From Streptomyces sp. 150FB (GTDB lineage Bacteria; Actinomycetota; Actinomycetes; Streptomycetales; Streptomycetaceae), in assembly GCF_000818195.1 (NCBI RefSeq), contig NZ_JTHL01000001.1:7639501-7687888 (forward strand): a stretch of DNA of 48,388 nt. Direction: 5' to 3'. Made by a program: the position numbers and the translations under genes. Below the pieces are notes generated by a model. The model searched no databases, had not been told where the DNA came from, and saw nothing but the letters and a program-made list of their open reading frames with translations. Of the stretch, positions 34,601-42,339 are shown piece after piece. The stretch's first letter is position 1. Each line of letters begins with the position of its first letter.

Positions 34601-35475
34601 GAGAGCGAGGTGTCGCGCCCCACGGCCGTGTTGACGTCGAAGACCTTGTTGTACGAGTAGGCGCGGCCGTCCGGCTTGTGCGTACCGGCGTACTTGAGCG
34701 CCTGCTTCCCGGTGAACCCCGCGCCGGCCTTGGCCGTCGGGGAGCCCGTGGGGCCCCGGTCGACCTGGGTGCGCATGTCCTCGGGCGCCGGGGGAGCGGT
34801 GTCGCCGTCGGAGAACTGCACGTCCGCCAGTTGGGTGGAGTCGCCGGCGCCGTTGTTCGCCGTGATGTTCAGCCGGTAGTGCTCGTACGCGGTCGTGTTG
34901 TCGGTGTCGTACGACTTCGTCTGGAGCCGCTCCCCGAAGGTTTCACCCGATCGTGTGTCGAGGTCCTTCCACGCCTTGCCGTCCGTGGACCCCTGGAGGG
35001 TGAAATCCTTCGGGTCCCGCTCCGCGTGGTCGTTCGCCGAGGTCAGGGCGTAGGTGACGACCTTGACCGGGGAGTCGAGATCGAATTCGATCCAGCCGCT
35101 GGTCTCGAACGCCAGCCACTTCGTGCTGGGCTGAACGTCGATCAGGTTTTCCTTGGTCTCGCCACCGTCCGTGTTCTCGGCGCTGGCCCGCAACCCGACG
35201 ACCTGGTCGGTCACATTGCCCGGAATTCCGGCGGTGAAGCCGCCATCCACACCGGATGACCGTTTCTGGCCGTCAGGGGCGGTTTCGACGGTGTTGCGCC
35301 AGTCCGGCTGGGCCTCGTCGGCCTCGAAGGACGAAGTGAATTCCTTTTGTGCCGTGTTCGTACGGGCCGGCTGTGCTATGGCGGCCGACTGGGCTGTCAC
35401 CACAAGTAGTGACGCCGCACCCACCAGGGCAGCCGTATGCCATTGTCTGAGCCGACGTCCGGTTCTCTGCTGCAT
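31630..35475 (-). CDS. Secreted GH92 alpha-mannosidase with discoidin-like (F5/8C) domains
   Basis: The protein has 1281 residues from ATG 35475, which has AGGAGG ten bases upstream; the ATG nine codons earlier lacks one. A signal peptide ends near AIAQPARTN. An F5/8C/CBM32-like domain follows (ENLIDVQPSTKWLAFETSGW, VVTYALTSANDHAERDPKDF). The GH92 core then begins around LSDYASTVRGTNSSGS, with signature parts SPWMGDRQTFQMMP, NNGFWDTYRTTWPAYSLL, VGSYGGVIHEMTEARDV and GYHGDEDNGEQSAWYLFSAL, which includes the catalytic acidic region. A second F5/8C-like domain lies at the C-terminus. GH92 enzymes are Ca-dependent exo-acting alpha-mannosidases. Overlapping palindromes at its promoter suggest LacI/ROK control. 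Confidence 0.93.
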   Translation of the reverse strand: MQQRTGRRLRQWHTAALVGAASLLVVTAQSAAIAQPARTNTAQKEFTSSFEADEAQPDWRNTVETAPDGQKRSSGVDGGFTAGIPGNVTDQVVGLRASAENTDGGETKENLIDVQPSTKWLAFETSGWIEFDLDSPVKVVTYALTSANDHAERDPKDFTLQGSTDGKAWKDLDTRSGETFGERLQTKSYDTDNTTAYEHYRLNITANNGAGDSTQLADVQFSDGDTAPPAPEDMRTQVDRGPTGSPTAKAGAGFTGKQALKYAGTHKPDGRAYSYNKVFDVNTAVGRDTSLSYRIYPSMPETDLNYPATNVSVDLAFTDGTYLSDLKAVDSHGGLLTPQGQGAAKRLYVNQWNQVDAAIGKVAAGRTVDRILVAYDAPKGPGKFQGWIDDISLKAKAPQKRLAHLSDYASTVRGTNSSGSFSRGNTFPATAVPNGFNFWTPVTNAGSDSWLYEYAHGNNADNLPTLQAFSASHEPSPWMGDRQTFQMMPSVATGTPDADRTARALPFRHENEVAKPHYYGVTFENGLKTELTPTDHAAMMRVTYPGDDASMVFDNISNDGGLTLDPATRSFSGFSDVKSGLSTGATRLFVYGVFDAPVTASGKLTGGGGDDVTGYLRFDAGKDRTVQLRIATSLISLDQAKKNLSDEIPASSGFAQVEKRAQHAWDQILGRVEVEGADPDQLTSLYSSMYRLYLYPNSGFENTGTKARPKQQYASPFSAMTGEDTPTHTGAKVVDGKVYINNGFWDTYRTTWPAYSLLTPDKAGEMVDGFVQQYKDGGWISRWSSPGYADLMTGTSSDVAFADAYVKGVDFDAEAAYEAALKNATVVPPTSGVGRKGMETSPFLGYTSTKTGEGLSWAMEGYVNDYGIGQMGQALYKKTKKARYKEESEYFLNRAQEYVKLFDPDAGFFQGRDANGDWRLPSAEYDPKVWGYDYTETDGWGYAFTAPQDSRGLANLYGGRDALGKKLDTYFATPETASAENVGSYGGVIHEMTEARDVRMGQYGHSNQVAHHVTYMYDAAAEPWKTQEKVREVLSRLYTGSEIGQGYHGDEDNGEQSAWYLFSALGFYPLVMGSGEYAIGSPLFTKATVHLENGRDLVVKAPKNSAKNIYVQGLKVNGKAWTSTALPHDLLAKGGVLEFAMGPKPSKWGTGKNAAPASITKDDKVPTPRSDALTGPGALFDNTSATAATVPAGPLALPVASATKAAQYTLTSSKAAQAPDGWTLEGSADGTVWKTLDQRAGQTFAWDKQTRVFTVAHPGSYAHYRLVTTGQADLAEVELLR

Positions 35476-35504
35476 GCGAGCCTTTCCTCCTGTGAAACCC
35501 ATCG

Positions 35505-35525
35505 GACAACGTTGTCACATGTGAC
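35505..35525. promoter_or_regulatory. Two overlapping 12-bp palindromes upstream of GH92
   Basis: GACAACGTTGTC (35505-35516) and GTCACATGTGAC (35514-35525) are both perfect and share three bases. They lie 30-50 bases before the GH92 start. The first has the CG-centred form typical of LacI-family operators. Confidence 0.6.
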
Positions 35526-35965
35526 ACGCGCGTCCAGTAGGAGTCAAGTGGGCGGAGGTGTCAAGGAGGTTGGAGATGCCGGTGGCTTGCAATCGGCCAA
35601 TGCCGCGGAACCGATGTGGTCGAATGGCCACACAATCGGCCCAGATATCCAGGAGGTCTCAACTAGGGAAAGACTGCCGTCCAAACCTGCTTTTGATCTT
35701 GCTCAGTTGGCCGCAAGTGGACTATACCTATCGCGTCCGTACCCGCCGTTTCTCCGGCGGAGCATCTGTGGGGACTGGGGTGGGCGAGGAGGGCTCTGAC
35801 CGTTTCCGGCCGACCATTCAGGCCGTTCCCGCTGTTGAATCCAGTACGACATTCCCGTACGACCCAGCTTCATTTGACCGCGGTGGCGGGGCCCTTCGCC
35901 TCACGGCGAGCAGCACGGGCGACCGGTACACCGCCTGAGTCCTGTTAGAAGGCGAGGACTTGAGC
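35526..35965. other. GH92-ngcE divergent intergenic region
   Basis: No gene is supported in these 440 bases. The 5' side holds the GH92 operator region (listed), and the ngcE promoter with a DasR-like site lies at 35699-35731. An untranslated leader of about 235 bases then precedes ngcE. GGAGG-like motifs at 35554 and 35652 are not followed by coding frames of note. Confidence 0.5.
35699..35731 (+). promoter_or_regulatory. ngcE promoter with overlapping DasR-like (dre) site
   Basis: TTGCTC (35699-35704), 18 bases, then TATACC (35723-35728) form a plausible promoter. Bases 35716-35731 (AGTGGACTATACCTAT) match about 12 of 16 positions of the DasR consensus ACTGGTCTAGACCACT, with the core TGG-N-CTA-N-ACC kept. 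The site covers the -10, so a bound DasR would repress. Both calls are by eye. Confidence 0.5.
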
Positions 35966-37414
35966 ATGGGATCCACCTCCGCTCACAGCAGCGAGGGCCT
36001 CGGCCGTCGTGATCTGATCAAACGCTCAGCCGCGCTCGGCCTGATCGCCGTTCCGACGATGAGCTTCCTGTCGGCCTGCGCCACCGGTGGCGGTGGCAGC
36101 AGTACGAAGGAGACGAAGGCGCCCGCGGGCAAGACCTCTGCGACCAACCCGCTGGGGGTGAAGAAGGGCGCCCCGATGGAGGCGTTCATCTTCAAGGGCG
36201 GCCTCGGCGACCAGTACGCCAAGGACGCGGAGGCCGTCTACAACTCGACGTACGGCACCACGGTCAAGCACACGGGCACCCAGGCCGTCGGCCCGAAGCT
36301 CACCCCGCGCTTCGCCGGCGGCAACCCGCCGGACATCATCGACAACTCCGGCGCCGACCACCTGGACATGAACAAGCTGTCCAGCCAGGGCCAGTTGCAG
36401 GACCTCCAGACCCTTCTGGACGCCGCGTCCATGGACGACGCTGCCAAGAAGATCAAGGACACGATCCACCCCAGCACGCTGGAGAAGGGTCTGCACGGCA
36501 AGACCTTCGACGTGCTCTACTACGCCTTCACCGTCTACGGCACCTGGTACTCCCAGAAGCTGCTCCAGGACAAGGGCTGGACCTACCCCAAGACCCTCGA
36601 CGAGATGGTCAAGACCTGTACGGAGATCAAGAAGACGGGCGTCGCGCCCTGGACGTACGCGGGCAAATACCCGTACTACGTCCACTTCAACCTCTTCGCC
36701 CAGATCGCCAAGCTCGGTGGTATGGACAAGTGGATCGCCATCGACAACCTCGAGCCGAAGGCGTGGACCGACAACGACGGGGTCAGGGAAGTCGTCGAGC
36801 ACTACGAGGAGCTGGCGGCCAAGAAGTTCTTCCTCGCCGGCAGCCAGGGCCTGACCCACATCCAGTCGCAGACCGCCTGGACCAAGGGCAAGGCCGTCTT
36901 CATCCCCAACGGCTCCTGGGTCGAGAACGAGGCGGCGGCGACCACGCCGAAGGACTTCGGCATGGCTGTCGGCGCGCTCTTCGACGGCCACGCCGACAAG
37001 CTGCCGCACGGCACCCTGCGCGCCGAGCCCAGCGAGCCGTTCATCGTGCCGAGTAAGGGCAAGAACCCGGCCGGCGGCATGGAGATGCTGCGCATCATGC
37101 TCTCCAAGAAGCAGGCGCAGAACTTCGCCACCAAGGTCAAGTCCCTCACCTGCGTGCTGGACGCCACCGAGGGTATGACGCTCTCCCCGGGGCTGGCCTC
37201 GGCCGACTCCGTCTTCAAGGCGGCGGGCGACAAGCTGATCAGCCTTCAGCTCCAGGAGTGGTACCCGTCGCTGACGGACGAGAAGATCGGCGGCCTCACC
37301 GGCCAGCTCCTCACCGGTGACATGAAGGCCGCCGAATGGATCAAGAAGACGCAGGCGGAGGCCGACAAGGTCGCCAAGGACAGCTCCGTCACCAAGTTCA
37401 AGCGTACGGTCTGA
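35966..37414 (+). CDS. ngcE: N-acetylglucosamine/diacetylchitobiose ABC transporter, substrate-binding lipoprotein
   Basis: The protein has 482 residues from ATG 35966 (GAGGA seven bases upstream). Twin arginines (R14-R15 in GLGRRDLIKRS), a hydrophobic stretch and lipobox LSAC (C38) indicate a Tat- or Sec-exported lipoprotein. The mature part is a family-1 sugar-binding protein with NPPDIIDNSGADHLDMNKL and PNGSWVENEAAATTP, characteristic of NgcE. It heads the ngcEFG operon (75-base and 12-base gaps). From memory it corresponds to S. coelicolor SCO6005 and S. olivaceoviridis NgcE. It delivers chitin breakdown products, consistent with the chitinase gene nearby. Confidence 0.92.
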   Translation: MGSTSAHSSEGLGRRDLIKRSAALGLIAVPTMSFLSACATGGGGSSTKETKAPAGKTSATNPLGVKKGAPMEAFIFKGGLGDQYAKDAEAVYNSTYGTTVKHTGTQAVGPKLTPRFAGGNPPDIIDNSGADHLDMNKLSSQGQLQDLQTLLDAASMDDAAKKIKDTIHPSTLEKGLHGKTFDVLYYAFTVYGTWYSQKLLQDKGWTYPKTLDEMVKTCTEIKKTGVAPWTYAGKYPYYVHFNLFAQIAKLGGMDKWIAIDNLEPKAWTDNDGVREVVEHYEELAAKKFFLAGSQGLTHIQSQTAWTKGKAVFIPNGSWVENEAAATTPKDFGMAVGALFDGHADKLPHGTLRAEPSEPFIVPSKGKNPAGGMEMLRIMLSKKQAQNFATKVKSLTCVLDATEGMTLSPGLASADSVFKAAGDKLISLQLQEWYPSLTDEKIGGLTGQLLTGDMKAAEWIKKTQAEADKVAKDSSVTKFKRTV

Positions 37415-37489
37415 CCGCTCCATCCGAACTGTCCGACTGAACTGTCCGACCGGCGAAACGGAACCTGAGGGGAAGGGCCGGGAAGCACC

Positions 37490-38413
37490 ATGCAACACGG
37501 CAAATACCGATTCATCGTGGGCTTCCTGGCCCTCCCACTGATCATTTACGCCATCTTCGTGATCTCGCCCTTCGTCCAGGCCTTCCAGATCTCGATGACC
37601 GACTGGTCCGGCCTGGTCGGCACGTCGAAGTTCGTCGGCCTGGACAATTTCCACCGGCTCTGGGACAGCGAGGATTTCTGGAACGCGCTGCGCCACAACA
37701 TCTATCTGCTGATCGGACTTCCGATCGTCACCCTGGCACTCGGGATGTTCTTCGCCTTCATGCTCAATGTCGGCGGCAAGCGGCGGAAGAACCAAGTCGT
37801 CACCGGTGTGCGCGGATCGAAGTTCTACAAGTTCGTGTTCTTCTTCCCGCAGGTCATCTCGGTCACGATCGTCGCGGTGATCTGGTTCAACATCTACAAT
37901 CCGGATCCGCAGGACGGCATGCTCAACTCGCTGCTCGGTTCTGTCGGACTTGAGGGCCTCCAGAATTCCTGGCTCGGCGAGAAGAACCTCGCACTCCTGT
38001 GCATCGCCGCCGTCATGGTCTGGAGCAATGTCGGTTTCTTCGTGGTGCTCTTCTCGGCGGCGATGGCGTCCATTCCCTCGGACATCTACGAGGCGGCCCT
38101 GCTGGACGGGGCCAATCGCTTCGACACCTTCTTCAGGATCACCCTCCCGCTCCTCTGGGACACCGTGCAGACAGGCTGGGTGTACATGGGGATCATCGCG
38201 CTGGACGGGTTCGCGCTGGTCCAGATCATGTCGGTGAACAACGGCGGTCCCGACGGCGCCACCGACGTCCTGCCGCTGAGGCTGTACCAGACGGCCTTCC
38301 GCGACAGCCAGTTCGGCTATGCCGCTGCCATGGGCATCGCGATGCTCATTGTCACGATGGCCTTCGCCGTGCTCACGATGCGCTTCGCGCGGCGTGAGCG
38401 AATCGAGTTCTAG
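37490..38413 (+). CDS. ngcF: GlcNAc/chitobiose ABC transporter permease
   Basis: The protein has 307 residues with six predicted membrane helices. The cytoplasmic EAA loop reads YEAALLDGANRFDTFFRITL, the coupling site for an ATPase. The first helix (FIVGFLALPLIIYAIFVISP) and the VQAFQISMTDWSGL segment match MalF/UgpA-like permeases of the CUT1 family. It follows ngcE and is followed 12 bases later by ngcG. Confidence 0.93.
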   Translation: MQHGKYRFIVGFLALPLIIYAIFVISPFVQAFQISMTDWSGLVGTSKFVGLDNFHRLWDSEDFWNALRHNIYLLIGLPIVTLALGMFFAFMLNVGGKRRKNQVVTGVRGSKFYKFVFFFPQVISVTIVAVIWFNIYNPDPQDGMLNSLLGSVGLEGLQNSWLGEKNLALLCIAAVMVWSNVGFFVVLFSAAMASIPSDIYEAALLDGANRFDTFFRITLPLLWDTVQTGWVYMGIIALDGFALVQIMSVNNGGPDGATDVLPLRLYQTAFRDSQFGYAAAMGIAMLIVTMAFAVLTMRFARRERIEF

Positions 38414-38425
38414 GGGTACGGGCGG

Positions 38426-39349
38426 ATGACAACCGAGGAAATCAACCCCCTGGTGGAGCAGGATTCACCGGAGGCGGTCAAGAAGCAGCCGGAGCCCGCC
38501 AAGGCGGTACGCACCGAGGGAGGCGTACTCAACGTCTTCTCGCACGGCATTCTCATGGTCTGGACGCTCATGGTGGGCGTCCCGCTGCTCTGGGTGCTGT
38601 GGAGCGCGTTCAAGGACAGCAACGGGATTCTCTCCGACCCCTGGGGTCTGCCCACCGTCTTCCACTGGGACAACTGGGCCAGGGCGTGGGACGACGCGAA
38701 CATGGGTCAGTACTTCATCAATACGGTCATCGTGGTGGGTGGTTCACTCATCGGCACGATGGTGCTCGGCTCGATGGCGGCCTATGTTCTCGCCAGGTTC
38801 ACCTTCCCGGGCAACAGGCTCATCTACTACCTGTTCGTCGCGGGCATGTCATTTCCGGTCTTCATGCTGGTGATCCCGCTCTTCTTCGTCCTGCGGGACT
38901 TCCCCGGCAGCACGCTGCTCGCGACGTACCAGGGACTGATCCTGGTCTACATCGCCTATTCGCTGCCGTTCACCGTCTTCTTCATGACGGCCTTCTTCCG
39001 AACGCTGCCGACCTCGGTCGCCGAGGCCGCCCTGATCGACGGTGCCTCGCACACCCGGACCTTCTTCCAGGTGATGCTGCCGATGGCCAAGCCCGGTCTG
39101 ATCAGCATCGGCATCTTCAACTTCCTCGGCCAGTGGAACCAGTACCTGCTGCCGATGGTGCTCAACCAGGACGAGAAGCACTATGTCCTGACTCAGGGCC
39201 TCGCGATGATCGCGCTGCAGCAGGGTTACCAGAACGACTGGGGCGCGCTGATGGCCGGAATGATGATCGCGATCCTGCCCGTGCTGATCGTGTACGCGAT
39301 CTTCCAGCGCCAAGTGCAGTCCGGGCTGACGGCGGGCGCGCTCAAGTAG
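38426..39349 (+). CDS. ngcG: GlcNAc/chitobiose ABC transporter permease
   Basis: The protein has 307 residues. A charged, acidic N-terminal tail (EEINPLVEQDSPEAVKKQ) precedes six membrane helices. The EAA loop is AEAALIDGASHTRTFFQVML, of MalG type. It ends the ngc operon. No ATP-binding subunit gene follows: Streptomyces CUT1 importers share the ATPase MsiK encoded elsewhere, so the operon is complete as it stands. A candidate terminator lies about 90 bases downstream. Confidence 0.93.
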   Translation: MTTEEINPLVEQDSPEAVKKQPEPAKAVRTEGGVLNVFSHGILMVWTLMVGVPLLWVLWSAFKDSNGILSDPWGLPTVFHWDNWARAWDDANMGQYFINTVIVVGGSLIGTMVLGSMAAYVLARFTFPGNRLIYYLFVAGMSFPVFMLVIPLFFVLRDFPGSTLLATYQGLILVYIAYSLPFTVFFMTAFFRTLPTSVAEAALIDGASHTRTFFQVMLPMAKPGLISIGIFNFLGQWNQYLLPMVLNQDEKHYVLTQGLAMIALQQGYQNDWGALMAGMMIAILPVLIVYAIFQRQVQSGLTAGALK

Positions 39350-39441
39350 CGTACGGCCGGGCGCTTTCGGGCGGCCGGTGGGCCGGCGCCCACTGATCCG
39401 CGGCCCGTTGAAGAGCAGTTGGCCGCCGGCCGTCAGGTAAC

Positions 39442-39472
39442 GAAGGGGTCTCGCTCGCGGCGGGGCCCCTTC
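39442..39472 (+). terminator. Candidate terminator after ngcG
   Basis: GAAGGGG (39442-39448) and CCCCTTC (39466-39472) form a 7-bp stem with a 17-base GC-rich loop. The 330-base ngcG-ROK gap holds no gene. TTGACG at 39553-39558 is the best -35 candidate for the ROK gene but has no convincing -10. Confidence 0.45.
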
Positions 39473-39680
39473 CGTACGGTCGGGTGTATCGCGCAACCGG
39501 CGTGCGCGCGGGCGCCCGAGGCGCTCATGCGTATCCCCACTCGCTCAAGGTCTTGACGGGAAGCTGTCCGAAAGGCTGAGCTTAGGGTTCACAAGTTGGA
39601 GATACGTCGGGGTCTCATTGTCGCGGCCCCGGCCGGGGGCGGTGGTCGTGCCGTCCGCCAAGGGCAGGAGTGGATGAGTC

Positions 39681-40880
39681 GTGGAGACTCCAGGGTCGCA
39701 GTCGTCTCTGCACCGGGCCAACCTCGAAAGGGTCGTACGCGCGGTGCGTATGGCGGGCTCGCTCACCCAGGCGGAGATCGCCCGCAGCACAGGACTGTCG
39801 GCGGCCACGGTCTCCAACATCGTCCGCGAGTTGAAGGACGGCGGGACCGTGCAGGTCACGCCGACCTCGGCGGGCGGTCGGCGGGCGCGCAGCGTCTCGC
39901 TCAGCGCCGACGCGGGCATCGTGGTGGGCGTGGACTTCGGCCACACGCATCTGCGGGTCGCCGTCGGCAACCTCGCGCACCAGGTGCTCGCCGAGGAGTC
40001 CGAGCCGCTCGACGTGGACGCCTCGGCGGCCGAAGGCTTCGACAGGGCCGAGGAACTGGTCGAGCGGCTCATCGTCACCACCGGGGTCAGCCGTCAGAAG
40101 GTGATCGGGGTCGGGCTCGGCGTACCGGGCCCGATCGACGTCGAGTCGGGCACGCTCGGCTCCACCTCGATCCTGCCGGGCTGGACGGGCATCAACCCCA
40201 GCGACGAACTGGCGCAGCGCCTCGGCGTACCCGTGTACGTGGACAACGACGCCAACCTCGGCGCCCTCGGCGAACTTGTCTGGGGCAGCGGGCGCGGGGT
40301 GCGGGACCTGGCGTACATCAAGGTCGCCAGCGGCGTCGGCTCGGGACTGGTCATAGACGGCCAGATCTACCGCGGGCCCGGCGGCACGGCCGGCGAGATC
40401 GGGCACATCACCCTCGACGAGTCGGGGCCGGTGTGCCGCTGCGGGAACCGGGGGTGCCTGGAGACGTTCACCGCCGCCCGTTACGTGCTGCCGCTGCTTC
40501 AGCCGAGCCACGGCGCCGATCTGACCATGGAGCGGGTCGTCCAGCTCGCCAGGGAGGGCGACCCGGGCTGCCGCCGGGTGGTGGCGGACGTGGGCCGCCA
40601 CATCGGCAGTGGCGTGGCCAACCTGTGCAACCTGCTGAACCCCAGCCGGGTGGTGCTGGGAGGGGATTTGGCGGAGGCTGGTGAGCTGGTGCTCACGCCG
40701 ATAAGGGAGTCGGTCTCCCGGTACGCGATTCCGAGCGCGGCGCGGCAGCTCTCCGTACTTCCGGGGGCGCTCGGCGGACGGGCCGAGGTGCTCGGGGCAC
40801 TGGCCCTCGTACTGAGCGAAATGGGCGATTCGACCCTATTGGAGAGCACCCTCCCGGCCTCCACCCCTGCCTTCACTTAG
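39681..40880 (+). CDS. rok7B7: ROK-family transcriptional regulator (Rok7B7-like)
   Basis: The protein has 399 residues from GTG 39681 with AGGAG ten bases upstream. The N-terminal winged HTH reads SLTQAEIARSTGLSAATVSN. The ROK domain includes VVGVDFGHTHLRVAVG and YVDNDANLGALGEL, and the Zn-binding motif GEIGH with C252-R-C254-G-N-R-G-C259-LE. From memory, the regulator in this position in S. coelicolor (SCO6008, Rok7B7) controls the adjacent xylose transporter and affects carbon catabolite repression and antibiotic production. A nested palindrome just after its stop and before the xylF start is the likely operator. Confidence 0.9.
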   Translation: METPGSQSSLHRANLERVVRAVRMAGSLTQAEIARSTGLSAATVSNIVRELKDGGTVQVTPTSAGGRRARSVSLSADAGIVVGVDFGHTHLRVAVGNLAHQVLAEESEPLDVDASAAEGFDRAEELVERLIVTTGVSRQKVIGVGLGVPGPIDVESGTLGSTSILPGWTGINPSDELAQRLGVPVYVDNDANLGALGELVWGSGRGVRDLAYIKVASGVGSGLVIDGQIYRGPGGTAGEIGHITLDESGPVCRCGNRGCLETFTAARYVLPLLQPSHGADLTMERVVQLAREGDPGCRRVVADVGRHIGSGVANLCNLLNPSRVVLGGDLAEAGELVLTPIRESVSRYAIPSAARQLSVLPGALGGRAEVLGALALVLSEMGDSTLLESTLPASTPAFT

Positions 40881-40881
40881 A

Positions 40882-40910
40882 TAACGAATGGCACCGTTGT
40901 CATCTCGTTA
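40882..40910. promoter_or_regulatory. Nested palindromic operator between the ROK gene and xylF
   Basis: TAACGA (40882-40887) and TCGTTA (40905-40910) are exact complements 17 bases apart. Nested inside are ATGGCA and TGTCAT (5 of 6 complementary). The element starts right after the ROK stop and about 90 bases before xylF. The arm spacing fits a ROK dimer. The internal GACAACG (minus strand) is shared with the GH92 operator. Confidence 0.6.
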
Positions 40911-41001
40911 AGGATTTACTCCTTGACGTCGCTCTCGCGGGCGAGTTGACTTCCAGCCACCTCGGCCGCAACGTCGCGGCCTCGTCAGGGAGGTTTTCGA
41001 A

Positions 41002-42114
41002 GTGAACGCAAAAATGCGTCGTGCTGCCGTGGCTGCCGCAGCCACCGCCATGGCTGTTTCTCTCGCCGCCTGTGGTAGCGCCAAGGAGTCCGGCGACAAG
41101 GCCGCGGCGCCGAAGAAGAGCGCGGGCGACAACATAACCGTCGGTCTGCTCCTGCCGGAGAACCAGACCGCCCGTTACGAGAAGCTCGACCGGCCGCTCA
41201 TCGAGAAGAAGGTCAAGGAGCTCACCAACGGCAAGGGCGTCATCTCGTACGCCAACGCCCAGCAGGACGCTCCGACCCAGAAGCAGCAGTTCGACACGAT
41301 GATCGCCAAGAAGGTCAACGTGATCATCGTGGACGCGGTGGACTCGAAGGCCATCCAGGCGTCGGTGCAGAAGGCCAAGGACTCGGGCATCCCGGTCGTG
41401 GCCTACGACCGCCTCGCCGAGGGCCCCATCGACGGCTACACCTCGTTCGACAACGAGGCGGTCGGCAAGGCGCAGGGCGAGTCCCTGCTGAAGGCGCTGG
41501 GCACGAAGGCCGCGTCCGACCAGATCGTCATGATGAACGGTGCGAGCACCGACCCGAACGCCGCCCTCTTCAAGAAGGGCGCGCACTCCGTCCTCGACGG
41601 CAAGGTCAAGATCGGCGCCGAGTACGACACGGCCGACTGGCTGGCGTCCAACGCCAACACCAACATGCAGGGCGCCATCGCGAAGCTCGGCAAGGGCAAG
41701 GTCAACGGCGTCTACTCCGCCAATGACGGCCTGGCCGGCGGTATCATCACCGCCCTCAAGGCCGCCGGTATCTCGCCGCTCCCGCCGGTCACCGGCCAGG
41801 ACGCCGAGCTCGCCGGTGTGCAGCGCATCGTCACCGGCCAGCAGTACATGAGCGTCTACAAGTCCTACCCGCAGGAGGCCGCCATCGCTGGTGAGATGGC
41901 CGTCGCTCTCGCGCAGGGCAAGCCGCTCGACTCCATTGCCACGAGCAAGAGCGACAGTGGCAGCGCGAAGCAGATTCCGTCCGTGATCGTCCCCGTGGTG
42001 GCGCTGACCAAGGCCAACATCAAGGACACGGTCATCAAGGACAAGATCTACACGATCCCCGAGATCTGCACCGCGCAGTTCAAGGCCGCGTGTGGAGCTG
42101 CCGGCCTCAAGTAG
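41002..42114 (+). CDS. xylF: Xylose-type sugar ABC transporter, substrate-binding lipoprotein
   Basis: The protein has 370 residues from GTG 41002 behind GGGAGG. It has a short basic N-terminus, a hydrophobic Ala-rich helix and lipobox LAAC (C24). The mature protein is a periplasmic-binding-protein type I (RbsB/XylF) fold: ITVGLLLPENQTARYEKLDR, VNVIIVDAVDSKAIQASVQK, GVYSANDGLAGGIITAL. Xylose is the substrate expected from the family and from the known S. coelicolor locus (SCO6009-SCO6011). It is the first gene of xylFGH and is followed by a hairpin that probably lets it be made in excess of the other subunits. Confidence 0.9.
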   Translation: MNAKMRRAAVAAAATAMAVSLAACGSAKESGDKAAAPKKSAGDNITVGLLLPENQTARYEKLDRPLIEKKVKELTNGKGVISYANAQQDAPTQKQQFDTMIAKKVNVIIVDAVDSKAIQASVQKAKDSGIPVVAYDRLAEGPIDGYTSFDNEAVGKAQGESLLKALGTKAASDQIVMMNGASTDPNAALFKKGAHSVLDGKVKIGAEYDTADWLASNANTNMQGAIAKLGKGKVNGVYSANDGLAGGIITALKAAGISPLPPVTGQDAELAGVQRIVTGQQYMSVYKSYPQEAAIAGEMAVALAQGKPLDSIATSKSDSGSAKQIPSVIVPVVALTKANIKDTVIKDKIYTIPEICTAQFKAACGAAGLK

Positions 42115-42164
42115 GTCTGCCAGGGCTTCCCGCCCGGGGACCTGCCCGTCGGTACGGAAGAGCC

Positions 42165-42216
42165 TGTCCGGCATCCCGCCCATCCCGCCCCGCAGCAGAG
42201 GGCGGGGTGCCGGACA
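42165..42216 (+). terminator. Intercistronic hairpin between xylF and xylG (partial terminator/stabiliser)
   Basis: A 17-bp stem with one G-T pair (42165-42181 with 42200-42216) has an 18-base loop. It lies inside the operon, 50 bases after xylF. Such hairpins commonly protect or terminate the binding-protein message, so that it exceeds permease and ATPase. Confidence 0.75.
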
Positions 42217-42339
42217 GAACACTCCACTCCACGCCGCCGTCCGCAGTGTGATTTCCCTCTGTCGTTCATCCCGCTCAACCTCCGCGCCTCACCCCGGCGC
42301 GGCATCCCCGCCGGTCAGGCGGCGAAGGAGATGGTTCAT

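Noticed and set aside
36026..37795. Minus-strand frame of 589 codons
   Set aside because: Antisense to ngcE/ngcF with no recognisable domain.
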